Assembly (NCBI RefSeq): GCF_035946055.1
Contig: NZ_CP108364.1
Coordinates: 1,240,001 to 1,304,000 of the forward strand
Direction of reading: 5' to 3'
DNA: 64,000 nt
DNA from: Streptomyces sp. NBC_01341
GTDB lineage: Bacteria; Actinomycetota; Actinomycetes; Streptomycetales; Streptomycetaceae
Shown: piece after piece, positions 36,427 to 48,659 of the stretch
Position numbering within the stretch: the stretch's first letter is position 1
Layout of the letters: every line of letters begins with the position of its first letter
The notes under the pieces: generated by a model
The model's input: the letters and a program-made list of their open reading frames with translations, nothing else
Databases searched by the model: none
What the model was told of the DNA's origin: nothing
Translations under genes and position numbers: made by a program

Positions 36427-36972
36427 ATGGCAGTGTGGGATCGGCTCAAGGACCAGGCCAGGACTCTGCAGCAGGGACAGCAGGGACGCGCCCAGGCGGG
36501 CGGACGCGGAGGGTCCCGGTCGGGCGGCGGTTCGCGCGCCCAGCTGGTCGGCACCCTGAAGAATCAGCTCACCTCACTCAAGACCGAGCTCAAGAGCGGC
36601 GCCTACCGGGACGCGAGCATGGCGATGTGCGCCCTCGTCGCGGCGGCGGACGGACACGTGGACCCGGCGGAGCGCCAGCACGTCGAGTCGTTGATCCTGG
36701 GCAACGACGTCCTGCAGAACTTCCCGCCGGAGCAGCTGCGCCAGCGGTTCAACAAGCATGTGGACCAGCTGAGCCGGGACTTCCACCAGGGCAAGGCGGA
36801 GGCGATGCAGGAGATCGCCAAGGCGGCCAAGAAGCCGACCGAGGCCCGGGCCGTCGTCCAGACGGGCATCATCGTCGCCGGGGCGGACGGCGACTTCTCA
36901 CAGGCCGAGCACATGGTGCTCCAGGAGGCATGCGCGGCGCTGGGGCTCTCGCCGGCCGAGTTCCAGCTCTGA
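36427..36972 (+). CDS. terB: TerB-family tellurite-resistance-like protein
   Basis: A 181-residue cytosolic protein. After a Gly/Arg-rich linker (residues 20-40) comes an all-helical TerB domain with MAMCALVAAADGHVDPAERQ and GIIVAGADGDFSQAEH, the two acidic DG(H/D)xxxxE metal-binding repeats. TerB proteins form scaffolds linked to membrane stress complexes in streptomycetes, and tellurite resistance itself is rarely the role. ATG 36427 has gaggtga upstream. It is divergent from pucR and stands alone. Confidence 0.88.
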   Translation: MAVWDRLKDQARTLQQGQQGRAQAGGRGGSRSGGGSRAQLVGTLKNQLTSLKTELKSGAYRDASMAMCALVAAADGHVDPAERQHVESLILGNDVLQNFPPEQLRQRFNKHVDQLSRDFHQGKAEAMQEIAKAAKKPTEARAVVQTGIIVAGADGDFSQAEHMVLQEACAALGLSPAEFQL

Positions 36973-37249
36973 GGACCGGCTGTCCGCGGTCCGGTTCCGG
37001 TCGTGACGGCAGCACGAACTGCCCGCCCTGCGCCGGCGGTGGGCGAGGCGGCTCCAGCGCGCGGCCTCCTTCGGGGGACTCGTCCGCCGGGGCGGGGCGT
37101 CGCGAGCGGACGAGGGCGGCGGACCGGTGACGCCCGCGCGGCGTGAGGGGGGCAGGCGCCCCGCCCGGCCCCGGCGGAGAACACGCGGCGCGGCCCCGCG
37201 TCACTCCTCGTACCGTGGGGGTCCTGACGCCACCCAGCCTGGAGCAGCC

Positions 37250-38434
37250 ATGCACACACCCCACACGTCCGGCGGCACGGACGTGCAGCAGGACGGGCTG
37301 TTCGGTCTCGACGTCCTCCGCGTCGGACCGGAGGCGCCCGGGCCGTCGGGACCGCTCTTCCGGGACTCGGACGAGGCCCGCAGGATGCTCGAGGTCAGGG
37401 AGATCCACGCGGAGTCGGCCGCGGCCGCGTCCCCGCGGGGCCGGGAGATCATCGCGCGGTATCCGGACGCCGAGATCATCCCGGCGGACTCCCACTGGCG
37501 CATCCCGGATCTCCACGGCAGCAAGGGCAACGCTGACCGCTGGGTGCGCATCAAGAGCACGGTCCTCGTCCTCGGCGAGAAGAAGACACTGACCGTGCGG
37601 GTCAACGGCCGGTCGGCGGACTGGATCGCTCCCGGCGCGGCGAACGGGTGCGCCATGGCCTGTGCCTACTGCTACGTCCCCCGCCGCAAGGGCTACGCGA
37701 ACCCGATCACCGTCTTCACGAACATCGACGCACTGATCGGCCGGCTGCGGCGCCATGTGATCGCGCAGGGTCCCAAGAAGGAACCGAACCAGTGCGACCC
37801 GGTCGCGTGGGTCTACGACATCGGCGAGAACAACGACTGCTCGGTCGACGCGCTGATCAGCGACAACACGGCCGACCTCGTGCGCGCCTTCACACGCTGG
37901 CCCACGGCGAAGGCCTCGTTCGCGACCAAGTTCGTGAATCCCGATCTGCTGGGACTCGACCCCCGTGGACGCACGCGCCTGCGCTTCTCGTTGATGCCGC
38001 ACGACGACTCACGCCTCCTGGACATCCGGACCAGTCCGGTCGCCCGGCGCATCGAGGCCGCGGCCGACTTCGTCGAGGCGGGCTACGAAGTGCACTTCAA
38101 CCTCTCCCCCGTCGTCATCAGGCCCGGGTGGGAACAGGCGTGGGCGGAGCTGCTCCGGCAGATGGACGACGTCCTGCCGCGGTCGGTCAAGGAGCAGGCC
38201 GCGGCCGAGGCCATCATGCTGACCCACAACCGGGACCTCCACGAGGTCAACATGGCCTGGCACCCGCGCGCCGAGGAGGCGATCTGGCGGCCGGAGATCC
38301 AGCAGGCCAAGCGCTCGGAGAACGGCAGCCTGAACGTCCGGTACCGCAGCGCCGTCAAGGCGGAGGCGGTCGAGACGGTCCGCCGCCTGGTGCACACGCA
38401 CACGCCCTGGATGCCGATTCGCTACGCGTTCTGA
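37250..38434 (+). CDS. splB: Spore photoproduct lyase family radical SAM protein
   Basis: A 394-residue radical SAM protein. The [4Fe-4S] motif is GCAMACAYCYV, i.e. C-x3-C-x2-C, around residue 137-144. Other landmarks are KSTVLVLGEKKTLTVRVNG, YDIGENNDCSVDALISDN, FATKFVNPDLL, RLRFSLMPHD, VHFNLSPVVIRPGWEQAWAE and NVRYRSAVK. Bacillus SplB repairs the 5-thyminyl-dihydrothymine lesion of dry spores. Streptomyces spores lack the small acid-soluble proteins that favour this lesion, so the actinobacterial homologue may repair another UV product. The ATG has ggag six bases upstream. Confidence 0.85.
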   Translation: MHTPHTSGGTDVQQDGLFGLDVLRVGPEAPGPSGPLFRDSDEARRMLEVREIHAESAAAASPRGREIIARYPDAEIIPADSHWRIPDLHGSKGNADRWVRIKSTVLVLGEKKTLTVRVNGRSADWIAPGAANGCAMACAYCYVPRRKGYANPITVFTNIDALIGRLRRHVIAQGPKKEPNQCDPVAWVYDIGENNDCSVDALISDNTADLVRAFTRWPTAKASFATKFVNPDLLGLDPRGRTRLRFSLMPHDDSRLLDIRTSPVARRIEAAADFVEAGYEVHFNLSPVVIRPGWEQAWAELLRQMDDVLPRSVKEQAAAEAIMLTHNRDLHEVNMAWHPRAEEAIWRPEIQQAKRSENGSLNVRYRSAVKAEAVETVRRLVHTHTPWMPIRYAF

Positions 38435-38571
38435 CCAGCCGGGGGTGCGCTGCCGAGGCATGGGCGTGGACGATCCTGCCGAGGCCCGCCCAGCCGTGTG
38501 CCGCCGCACACATCGGGCAGTGCTCACCCGAGGCGGACACCACACGCCGTGCCCGTTCCCCGGGAACGCGA

Positions 38572-38611
38572 ACGGCCGCCCCGGCAGGTATTCACCTGCC
38601 GGGGCGGCCGT
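38572..38611. terminator. Perfect bidirectional terminator hairpin
   Basis: An uninterrupted 18-bp stem (acggccgccccggcaggt and its exact complement) closes an attc loop. It sits between the convergent ends of splB and icd and should terminate both. Confidence 0.9.
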
Positions 38612-38648
38612 ATGCGTGGTGCCGCGTCCGCGGACGCGGCGGCCGGGC

Positions 38649-42569
<3,921 letters not shown>

Positions 42570-42678
42570 CTACTGGAGAGTAACGAGGCGTGGGGGCCCA
42601 CTCAAGCACACCGCACCGGGCACACGGCCCGTCTCCCCGTGCCCCTGCGGAAGACGGGCGCGCGGCGTCCGGCGCGTC

Positions 42679-43032
42679 CTACGGACGGACGTGGATCTCG
42701 CCGATGCCCGTGCCGATCCCCGCGCAGTGGGCGGTCGACTGACCGGACTGGCCCGGGCTCAGGGTGACGTGCTCCCCGTCCACGTCCGGGGACCAGCCGC
42801 AGACCAGATGGACCCAGAAGGTCTGCGTGACCGAGCCGTTGTTCCTGCAGAGCGCGTAGCCGGTGTAGTCGTCGATCGCGTGCTTGCCCGTGTCACAGGA
42901 CAGCCCCGGGGGTGTGGCGGCGGGCGCGACGGCCACCGCCGACGTGGCCGGGACGGCGAGTGCAAGGGTCAGGCCCGCGACGGCGATGCGCGCGAGCCCG
43001 CGGAAGGTGTTCCCCTTGATGTGCTTGTTCAT
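42679..43032 (-). CDS. Small secreted cysteine-containing protein
   Basis: A 117-residue protein with a Sec signal peptide (basic NKHIKGNTFRGLARI, hydrophobic core, cleavage after about ATSAVA). The mature part has four cysteines, in LSCDTGK, ALCRNNG, HLVCGWSP and AHCAGIG, likely forming two disulfides. Secreted proteins of this size in Streptomyces include protease or amylase inhibitors and development-related factors, but no family is recognised. ATG 43032 has a ggggagag ribosome binding site. Confidence 0.75.
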   Translation of the reverse strand: MNKHIKGNTFRGLARIAVAGLTLALAVPATSAVAVAPAATPPGLSCDTGKHAIDDYTGYALCRNNGSVTQTFWVHLVCGWSPDVDGEHVTLSPGQSGQSTAHCAGIGTGIGEIHVRP

Positions 43033-43045
43033 CTCTCCCCTGTTT

Positions 43046-43080
43046 CCGGTGAGTTCCGGTGTTCCCGGTGAGTTCCGGTG
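43046..43080. repeat. Tandem 16-bp repeat in the leader of the secreted protein
   Basis: ccggtgagttccggtg occurs at 43046-43061 and 43065-43080, 19 bp apart start to start. It lies 14-48 bp upstream of the start codon, in the leader or core promoter. Confidence 0.6.
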
Positions 43081-43356
43081 ATCTTCAGGGCACCCCTCCC
43101 CCACGTTCCGTAGCCGAAAACAGCGCCGAACCTCACCCTCCGTACACCCCACCCGCCGCGCACGCAACCGAGCGCAAGTGCGACCCGGACACCTTCCGCG
43201 GGCCGGTTGCGGACGACAACCGCGACACCGGGACGATCGAACACCACCCGCCGCGTATCACCGTGAGGGGCGACGGGGCGGACGCGGCCGTGGACCTGTC
43301 CGGCTTCGGCGCACCGGTGCCCACGGCCACTCCGTCCCCGGAGGAGACGGTCCGCG

Positions 43357-44919
43357 TCAGCGCGCTGCCGGGCCGGACACCGCTTCCTTCCTGACGCCCG
43401 GGCTCAGCAGTGCGTAGAGCACCAGCGAGGAGACGAGGCCGACGGCCCACCCGTAGTCGGCGAGCGGCTTCAGGAACGGGATCAGCCCGTCGGCGGGGAA
43501 CGGCCCCTTGCCGGGCGCCGAGTGGGAACCGCCGACGGCGAGCACGCCCCCGGCCACGAACGCGGCCACGGCACGCCAGTTCCATCCGCCCGTGTACCAG
43601 TAGCGGCCTCCGGGCCGGTAGAGGTCGGGCAGGTCGAGGACCGTACGCCGGACGATCCAGTAGTCGGCGATGAGGATGCCTGCGACCGTGCCGAGCAGAC
43701 CGCCGACCAGCCCCAGCCAGGTGAAGATGTACAGCTCGGGTGTCTCGGTGAGCTTCCACGGCATGATCAGGACACCGACGACCCCCGTGATCAGGGCGCC
43801 CGTACGGAAGTTGATGAGCTTCGGCGCGAGGTTGGCCAGGTCGTACGCCGGTGAGACGACGTTCGCCGCGAGGTTCACGGAGATCGTCGCGACGAGCACG
43901 GTGATCAGGCCGAAGAGCAGCCCGAAGACGTTGTCCGTCCTGGCCACCAGCTGCACCGGGTCCCAGATCGCCTCCCCGTACACGGCCTGCGAGCCGGACG
44001 TGACGAGGACGGAGAGCAGGGCGAAGAAGGTCATGGTCGTGGGCAGCCCGAGCGACTGCCCACGGATCTGCGCCCGTTGACCGGCGCCGAAGCGTGTGAA
44101 GTCGGGGATGTTCAGCGAGAGCGTGGACCAGAAGGCGATCATGCCCATCAGCGAGGGGAAGAAGACCGGCCAGAAGTCCGCGCCCCACCCGAGGGCGGAG
44201 GGCTGGTCCAGCAGCGGTCCGAAACCGCCCGCCTTGACCGCGACCCAGACGAGCAGGACCACCGCACCGACGATGACGAACGGCGCCGCCCAGTTCTCGA
44301 ACCGGCGCAGGGTGTCCATGCCCCGGTAGATGATGGCGAGTTCGAGCACCCAGAACAGGACGAAGCAGAGCCAGAGCGTCCAGGGCTGGCCGCCGATCTC
44401 ACCGGCCCGCGCCCAGCCGCCGAACATCTTGCCCAGCAGCGTGAAGATTCCGACGCCACCGATCCACGTCTGGATGCCGAACCACGCGCACGCGACACCC
44501 GCCCGGATCAGGGCCGGAAGATTGGCACCGCGCAGCCCGAACGACGCACGGGCCAGGACGGGGAACGGGATGCCGTATTTGGGGCCGGCGTGTCCCGTGA
44601 GCAGCATCGGGCCGAGCACGATCAGGTTGGCCAGCGCGATCGTGAGGACGGCTTGCTTCCAGTCCATCCCGAGCGCGACGAGTCCGGAGGCCAGCAGCCA
44701 GGACGGGATGTTGTGCGCCATCCCGATCCAGAGGGCGGCGAAGTTGTACGTCGTCCAGCGGCGCCGCTCCAGAGGCACCGGCAGCAGATCGTCATTGACG
44801 AAGCGCGGGTCGTCGGGGAGCGAACCCGGGGCGAGTTCGATCCGGCCCGACGGGTCGGCTATCCGCCCCTCTGAGGGGGTCGGCGGGACCGGTGGAACAG
44901 GTGGGACGGTAGCGGTCAT
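43357..44919 (-). CDS. NCS1-family nucleobase/hydantoin permease
   Basis: A 520-residue transporter with twelve membrane helices. Signature regions include FAALWIGMAHNIPSWLLASG, GPKYGIPFPVLARASFGLRG, ACAWFGIQTWIGG, STLSLNIPDFTRFGAGQRAQ and NLAANVVSPAYDLANLAPK, all typical of NCS1 (Mhp1/PucI/allantoin-uracil) sodium or proton symporters. The Pro-rich N terminus is cytosolic. It follows the luciferase-like gene on the same strand after 87 bp. With dihydropyrimidinase downstream, uracil, dihydropyrimidine or hydantoin import is the likely role. Confidence 0.9.
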   Translation of the reverse strand: MTATVPPVPPVPPTPSEGRIADPSGRIELAPGSLPDDPRFVNDDLLPVPLERRRWTTYNFAALWIGMAHNIPSWLLASGLVALGMDWKQAVLTIALANLIVLGPMLLTGHAGPKYGIPFPVLARASFGLRGANLPALIRAGVACAWFGIQTWIGGVGIFTLLGKMFGGWARAGEIGGQPWTLWLCFVLFWVLELAIIYRGMDTLRRFENWAAPFVIVGAVVLLVWVAVKAGGFGPLLDQPSALGWGADFWPVFFPSLMGMIAFWSTLSLNIPDFTRFGAGQRAQIRGQSLGLPTTMTFFALLSVLVTSGSQAVYGEAIWDPVQLVARTDNVFGLLFGLITVLVATISVNLAANVVSPAYDLANLAPKLINFRTGALITGVVGVLIMPWKLTETPELYIFTWLGLVGGLLGTVAGILIADYWIVRRTVLDLPDLYRPGGRYWYTGGWNWRAVAAFVAGGVLAVGGSHSAPGKGPFPADGLIPFLKPLADYGWAVGLVSSLVLYALLSPGVRKEAVSGPAAR

Positions 44920-45006
44920 GGTGGCGTGACCCTTCGCTCGGGAGAAGTGCCGTGCGGGGCGCGGGGGTGTGGTGCTCGGACAGCCGCTGCGGGTTCGAGG
45001 AGGGCG

Positions 45007-46008
45007 TCAGGCGGACAACGCGGGGATGATCGTGGAGCCGTAGGCGTCGATGGTCGCCTCGCGCGCGTCGTGCATGTTGTAGACGGCGAACTGGTCGACA
45101 CCCAGATCGCGCAGCACCCGGAGCTTCTCGATGTGCGCCTCGGGCGGTCCGAGCAGACAGAAACGGTCCACGATCTCGTCGGGGACGAAGGCCGTGTCCG
45201 GATTTCCGGTGCGTCCGTGATGGCTGTAGTCGTATCCGGACCGGCCCGCGATGTAGGCCGTGAGCGCCTCGGGCACGAGGTCCGAGTGCTCCCCGTAGCG
45301 GGAGACGAGATCGGCCACGTGGTTGCCGACCATCCCGCCGAACCAGCGGCACTGCTCGCGGGCGTGGTCCAGGTCCTCGCCCACGTAGGCGGGCGCGGCC
45401 ACGCAGATGGTGACGGAGTCCGGATCGCGTCCGGCGTCGGCGGCCGCCTGCCGCACCGTCTTGATCATCCACTCCGTGAGGTACGGGTCGGCGAGTTGGA
45501 GGATGAAGCCGTCGGCCTTCTGCCCGGCCAGCGCGAGAGCCTTGGGCCCATAGGCGGCCATCCAGACCGGCAGACTGCCGTCCTTCACCCAGGGGATCTG
45601 TACCGGCTGCCCGTCGACGGTGGCTTCACGGCCCTCCGCGAGGTCCCGGATCACGTCGATGGCCTCGCCGAGCCTGGCAAGAGTGTTGGGCCTGCGGCCG
45701 GCGACGCGCATAGCGGAGTCTCCGCGCCCGATGCCGCAGACGGTCCGGTTGCCGTACATGTCGTTGAGCGTGGCGAAGGTCGAGGCGGTGACCTCCCAGG
45801 TGCGGGTGCCCGGATTGGTCACCATCGGACCCACGACGAGCCGTTCGGTGTGCTCCAGGATCCGGCTGTAGATGACGAAGGGCTCCTGCCAGAGCACCGC
45901 GGAGTCGAAGGTCCAGCCGTAACGGAATCCGTTCCGTTCGGCGCGGCGCATGAGCCCGACGACGGCGGAGGCGGGCGGGTCGGTCTGGAGGACGAGTCCG
46001 AAATCCAT
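45007..46008 (-). CDS. Luciferase-like (LLM) flavin/F420 oxidoreductase
   Basis: A 333-residue TIM-barrel oxidoreductase of the bacterial luciferase superfamily: MDFGLVLQTDPPASAVVGLM, WQEPFVIYSRILEHTERLVV, MVTNPGTRTWEVTASTFATL, CGIGRGDSAMRVAGRRPNT and LPVWMAAYGPKALALAGQKA. It resembles the subfamily repeatedly found beside hydantoinase and NCS1 genes. ATG 46008 has aggag eight bases upstream. Since no classical dihydropyrimidine dehydrogenase is present, it could perform the reduction or another redox step on the pyrimidine ring; cofactor (F420 or FMN) cannot be told from sequence. Confidence 0.85.
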   Translation of the reverse strand: MDFGLVLQTDPPASAVVGLMRRAERNGFRYGWTFDSAVLWQEPFVIYSRILEHTERLVVGPMVTNPGTRTWEVTASTFATLNDMYGNRTVCGIGRGDSAMRVAGRRPNTLARLGEAIDVIRDLAEGREATVDGQPVQIPWVKDGSLPVWMAAYGPKALALAGQKADGFILQLADPYLTEWMIKTVRQAAADAGRDPDSVTICVAAPAYVGEDLDHAREQCRWFGGMVGNHVADLVSRYGEHSDLVPEALTAYIAGRSGYDYSHHGRTGNPDTAFVPDEIVDRFCLLGPPEAHIEKLRVLRDLGVDQFAVYNMHDAREATIDAYGSTIIPALSA

Positions 46009-46818
46009 GACAGATGCTCCTAGTCGAAGTACTGACACATGGCGCGCGGGTGAGACTGACGTGCCGGGCCGACGGACGCGCTTCCCGCCGTCGTACGCCG
46101 CCCGGGCGGCGGCACGCCGGAGGAGGACTGCGGGGCGCCCCTCGGTGGTGCGCTCCGGGTGAGCTTTCCACACGGGGCGGCGGCCGGCCCGGTACCGCGG
46201 CCCGCCCGAAGGCGAGTCGCGGGGGGACAATCCTGGACCCGTCGGCGGGCTTTGGGAAGGGGCACTCTACGCGCGATGCGTCCGGTGTCCGGGCATGGGC
46301 GCGAGGCGCGGCGACGCGGTGCCCGAAGGGAGCACCGGGCGGGCGACGGTGCAGACGGGAGCGGCGCTCGGCGGGCGTTGACTCGGCGTGTCCGTGCACG
46401 ACCCCGCCCCGCCCCCAGGGCCACTTCGAGACGAGCGACTCGACTATCGGGGTTGCCGGCGCCGCGTCGGTGATGACGGCGCCCCCGTGGGAGGGGCCGA
46501 CGAGGACGATCGGTCCCTTGATCGTCTCGAGCCGGGCCGCGAGACGGGCGTAGTCGCCGGACAGACCACGCAGCGGGTTGGCGGTGGCTCGGCCCGCGCC
46601 GCGAACTCGCTCGCACCCCGGGCCGGAGGTCAGTTCGACGGCCGCGGAGTGTGAAATGAGACTTATGCCACTTAGCGGTATCGTTTGTGGCGTTTGGGTG
46701 TGGCCCTGGATTCTTCGGCAGCGGCAAACCGCCCCCGAAATCCGACGCACTGCCGCACGCCCCCCTCCCCGCACCAGCGGTTCAACTCGCACCAGCGGTT
46801 CAAGCGGAAGGATCGACC
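46009..46818. other. Gene-poor spacer splitting the pyrimidine gene set
   Basis: About 800 bp without an intact gene, between the minus-strand LLM gene and the plus-strand hydrolase. It contains one alpha/beta-hydrolase remnant, listed separately. The remainder shows only conflicting frames. Confidence 0.45.
46430..46630 (-). pseudogene. Alpha/beta-hydrolase fragment
   Basis: A minus-strand stretch reads TANPLRGLSGDYARLAARLE followed by TIKGPIVLVGPSHGGAVITD, matching the nucleophile elbow region of short streptomycete alpha/beta-hydrolases (normally GHSYGG). No start, oxyanion loop or C-terminal Asp/His segment exists. It is the relic of a deleted gene. Confidence 0.6.
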
Positions 46819-47649
46819 ATGGGCACGGTCACCACCATCGACGGCACGACCATCTACTACAAGGACTGGGGCCCGCGCGACGGCGAGCCGATCATGTTCC
46901 ACCACGGCTGGCCGCTCAGCGGGGACGACTGGGACAACCAGATGCTGTTCTTCCTCTCCAAGGGCTACCGCGTGATCGCCCACGACAGGAGGGGGCACGG
47001 GCGCTCCTCCCAGAGCGCCACCGGCCACGACATGGACACGTACGCCGCCGACGTGACAGCGGTGGTGGAAGCCCTCGACCTGCGGGGAGTCGTGCACATC
47101 GGCCATTCCACCGGCGGCGGCGAGGTGACCAGGTACGTCGCCCGCGCCGAGGCCGGGCGGGTCGCCAAGGCCGTGCTCGTCAGCTCCGTCCCGCCCGTCA
47201 TGGTGAAGTCCGAGTCCAATCCGGGCGGACTGCCGATCGAGGTCTTCGACGGCTTCCGCGCCGCCCTCGCCGCCAACCGCGCCCAGTTCTACATCGAGGT
47301 GCCCTCGGGTCCGTTCTACGGATTCAACCGGCCCGGGGCCAAGGTGTCGCAGGGGCTCATCGACAACTGGTGGCGGCAGGGCATGCGGGGCGCGGCCAAC
47401 GCCCACTACGAGTGCATCAAGGCCTTCTCGGAGACCGATTTCACCGAGGACCTCAAGAAGATCGACGTGCCGGTCCTGGTGGCCCACGGCACCGACGACC
47501 AGATCGTGCCGTACGAGGATGCCGGCCCCCTCTCCGCGAAACTGCTGCCCCACGGCCGGCTGAAGAGTTACGAGGGCTATCCCCACGGAATGCTCTCGAC
47601 GCATCCCGAGGTCCTCAACCCCGACCTCCTCGCGTTCGTGCAGGAGTAG
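46819..47649 (+). CDS. Alpha/beta-hydrolase, non-haem haloperoxidase type
   Basis: A 276-residue enzyme of the length of cofactor-free chloroperoxidases (Bpo/Cpo). Catalytic triad: serine in [10 protein letters not shown], aspartate in [10 protein letters not shown], histidine in YPHGMLSTH. The N terminus [10 protein letters not shown] and [17 protein letters not shown] are characteristic. In vivo these proteins are probably esterases or perhydrolases. ATG 46819 has gaagga seven bases upstream. Its stop codon is part of a nine-base tandem repeat. Confidence 0.9.
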   Translation: MGTVTTIDGTTIYYKDWGPRDGEPIMFHHGWPLSGDDWDNQMLFFLSKGYRVIAHDRRGHGRSSQSATGHDMDTYAADVTAVVEALDLRGVVHIGHSTGGGEVTRYVARAEAGRVAKAVLVSSVPPVMVKSESNPGGLPIEVFDGFRAALAANRAQFYIEVPSGPFYGFNRPGAKVSQGLIDNWWRQGMRGAANAHYECIKAFSETDFTEDLKKIDVPVLVAHGTDDQIVPYEDAGPLSAKLLPHGRLKSYEGYPHGMLSTHPEVLNPDLLAFVQE

Positions 47650-47685
47650 CAGGAGTAGCAGGAGTAGCAGGAGTAGCAGGAGGAG
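47641..47685 (+). repeat. Nine-base tandem repeat spanning a stop codon
   Basis: caggagtag is repeated four times from 47641, followed by a variant caggaggag. The first copy supplies the last two sense codons and the stop of the hydrolase (QE-stop). Each copy repeats an in-frame stop and a ggag motif. Confidence 0.9.
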
Positions 47686-47712
47686 AACGCGGCACCCCGG
47701 CGCGCTGCTTCC

Positions 47713-47747
47713 CGAACCGGATCCACCTCGAAGGCGGATCCGGTTCG
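47713..47747 (+). terminator. Hairpin terminator after the hydrolase
   Basis: A perfect 12-bp stem, cgaaccggatcc / ggatccggttcg, with an 11-base loop lies 63 bp after the stop codon. Confidence 0.75.
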
Positions 47748-47806
47748 GTGCGCCCAAAGCCCTTCCGGTTCACGTGTGGCACCAGATGGCACGAACGGAG
47801 CACACC

Positions 47807-47836
47807 GTGGCACCACGTGACGTCACGTGGTGCCAC
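47807..47836. promoter_or_regulatory. 30-bp perfect palindrome, candidate operator
   Basis: gtggcaccacgtgac followed by its exact reverse complement, gtcacgtggtgccac, forms an uninterrupted 30-bp dyad. Related half-sites occur around it: ggcaccagatggcac (47778-47792), ggcgccagatgacgcc (47840-47855) and tggtgccatgatggcgtca (47997-48015). They precede a ribbon-helix-helix regulator gene and are the natural targets for its product. Confidence 0.65.
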
Positions 47837-47978
47837 GCAGGCGCCAGATGACGCCATAGTGCAGCCACGGGCCCGCGACCGGACGGGGCATGCCACACCC
47901 GCACAGAGCGGTGCCGTCTCATATGCGCAGTTCAGAGCACCAAGAGGGCTGACATCTCCCGAAGGGGCCACGGAGAGC

Positions 47979-48014
47979 TTGCACATAGCGCCAAAGTGGT
48001 GCCATGATGGCGTC
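47979..48014 (+). promoter_or_regulatory. Promoter for a probably leaderless regulator mRNA
   Basis: ttgcac (47979-47984) and catgat (48003-48008) are separated by 18 bp, placing the start of transcription at or next to ATG 48015. No ribosome binding site precedes that ATG, as expected for a leaderless message. A half-site overlaps the -10 element, suggesting autorepression. Confidence 0.5.
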
Positions 48015-48536
48015 ATGGACCTGACCCCGTATGTCGACACCCTCCGCCGCGAACTTGCGGTGGCCGCCGAGGCCGGCGGCGACGAAGCCCGCGCACTGGC
48101 GGAGCGGCTCACCGCCCCCCTGGAGTCGGCGACCCGGCTGGCCATGCTGAACGTGCTCTCCGCCGCCACGGACGAGATCACCCGCGAACTCGCCCCGGGC
48201 TCGGTCGACGTACGGCTGCGCGGGCTCGACCCCGACTTCGTGGTGACACGGCCGCCCGCCGACAGCGGCGCAGGCGACCGGCCGGCCGCGGTGGCCGAAC
48301 CGCTCCAGGCCCCGTCACCGGTGGACGGCGACGAGGGCGGCGGCACGGCCCGCGTCAATCTGCGTCTGCCCACCCACCTCAAGGCCCGCGCCGAGGAGGC
48401 CGCGAACCGTGAGGGCCTGTCGGTCAACGCGTGGCTGGTGCGCGCGGTGTCGGCCGCGGTCGACGGCGGGGCCCGGCCGCGCGCGACGGAGAAGACCCGG
48501 ACCATCGGACAGAGCTTCACGGGCTGGGTTCGCTAG
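48015..48536 (+). CDS. Ribbon-helix-helix (HicB/CopG-like) regulator
   Basis: A 173-residue protein. The N-terminal half is helical (MDLTPYVDTLRRELAVAAEA), followed by a Pro/Gly/Asp-rich linker, then a C-terminal ribbon-helix-helix: RVNLRLPTHLKARAEEAANR, EGLSVNAWLVRAVSAAVDGG. This arrangement is common next to DUF4097 genes in streptomycetes. It is the first gene of the operon continuing with DUF4097 and the ABC exporter, and the palindromes upstream are its likely sites. Confidence 0.82.
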   Translation: MDLTPYVDTLRRELAVAAEAGGDEARALAERLTAPLESATRLAMLNVLSAATDEITRELAPGSVDVRLRGLDPDFVVTRPPADSGAGDRPAAVAEPLQAPSPVDGDEGGGTARVNLRLPTHLKARAEEAANREGLSVNAWLVRAVSAAVDGGARPRATEKTRTIGQSFTGWVR

Positions 48537-48659
48537 GGCCTCTTGTTCGGATCACGCCAGGGCTCGCGAGCCCTGGTCGCGCACGCGCCCGCACAGCGTC
48601 ATCACCCGCACCCCTCCCACCAGCAGGAACGCTCCGAAACCCCAGAGGACGGTACAGCC

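Noticed and set aside
43059..43394. 111-codon plus-strand frame between the secreted protein and the NCS1 gene
   Set aside because: GC3 is high, but it overlaps both neighbouring genes and has no recognisable motif; perhaps a relic, not supportable as a gene.
46388..46654. 88-codon plus-strand frame in the 46-kb spacer
   Set aside because: It is the antisense of the alpha/beta-hydrolase remnant.
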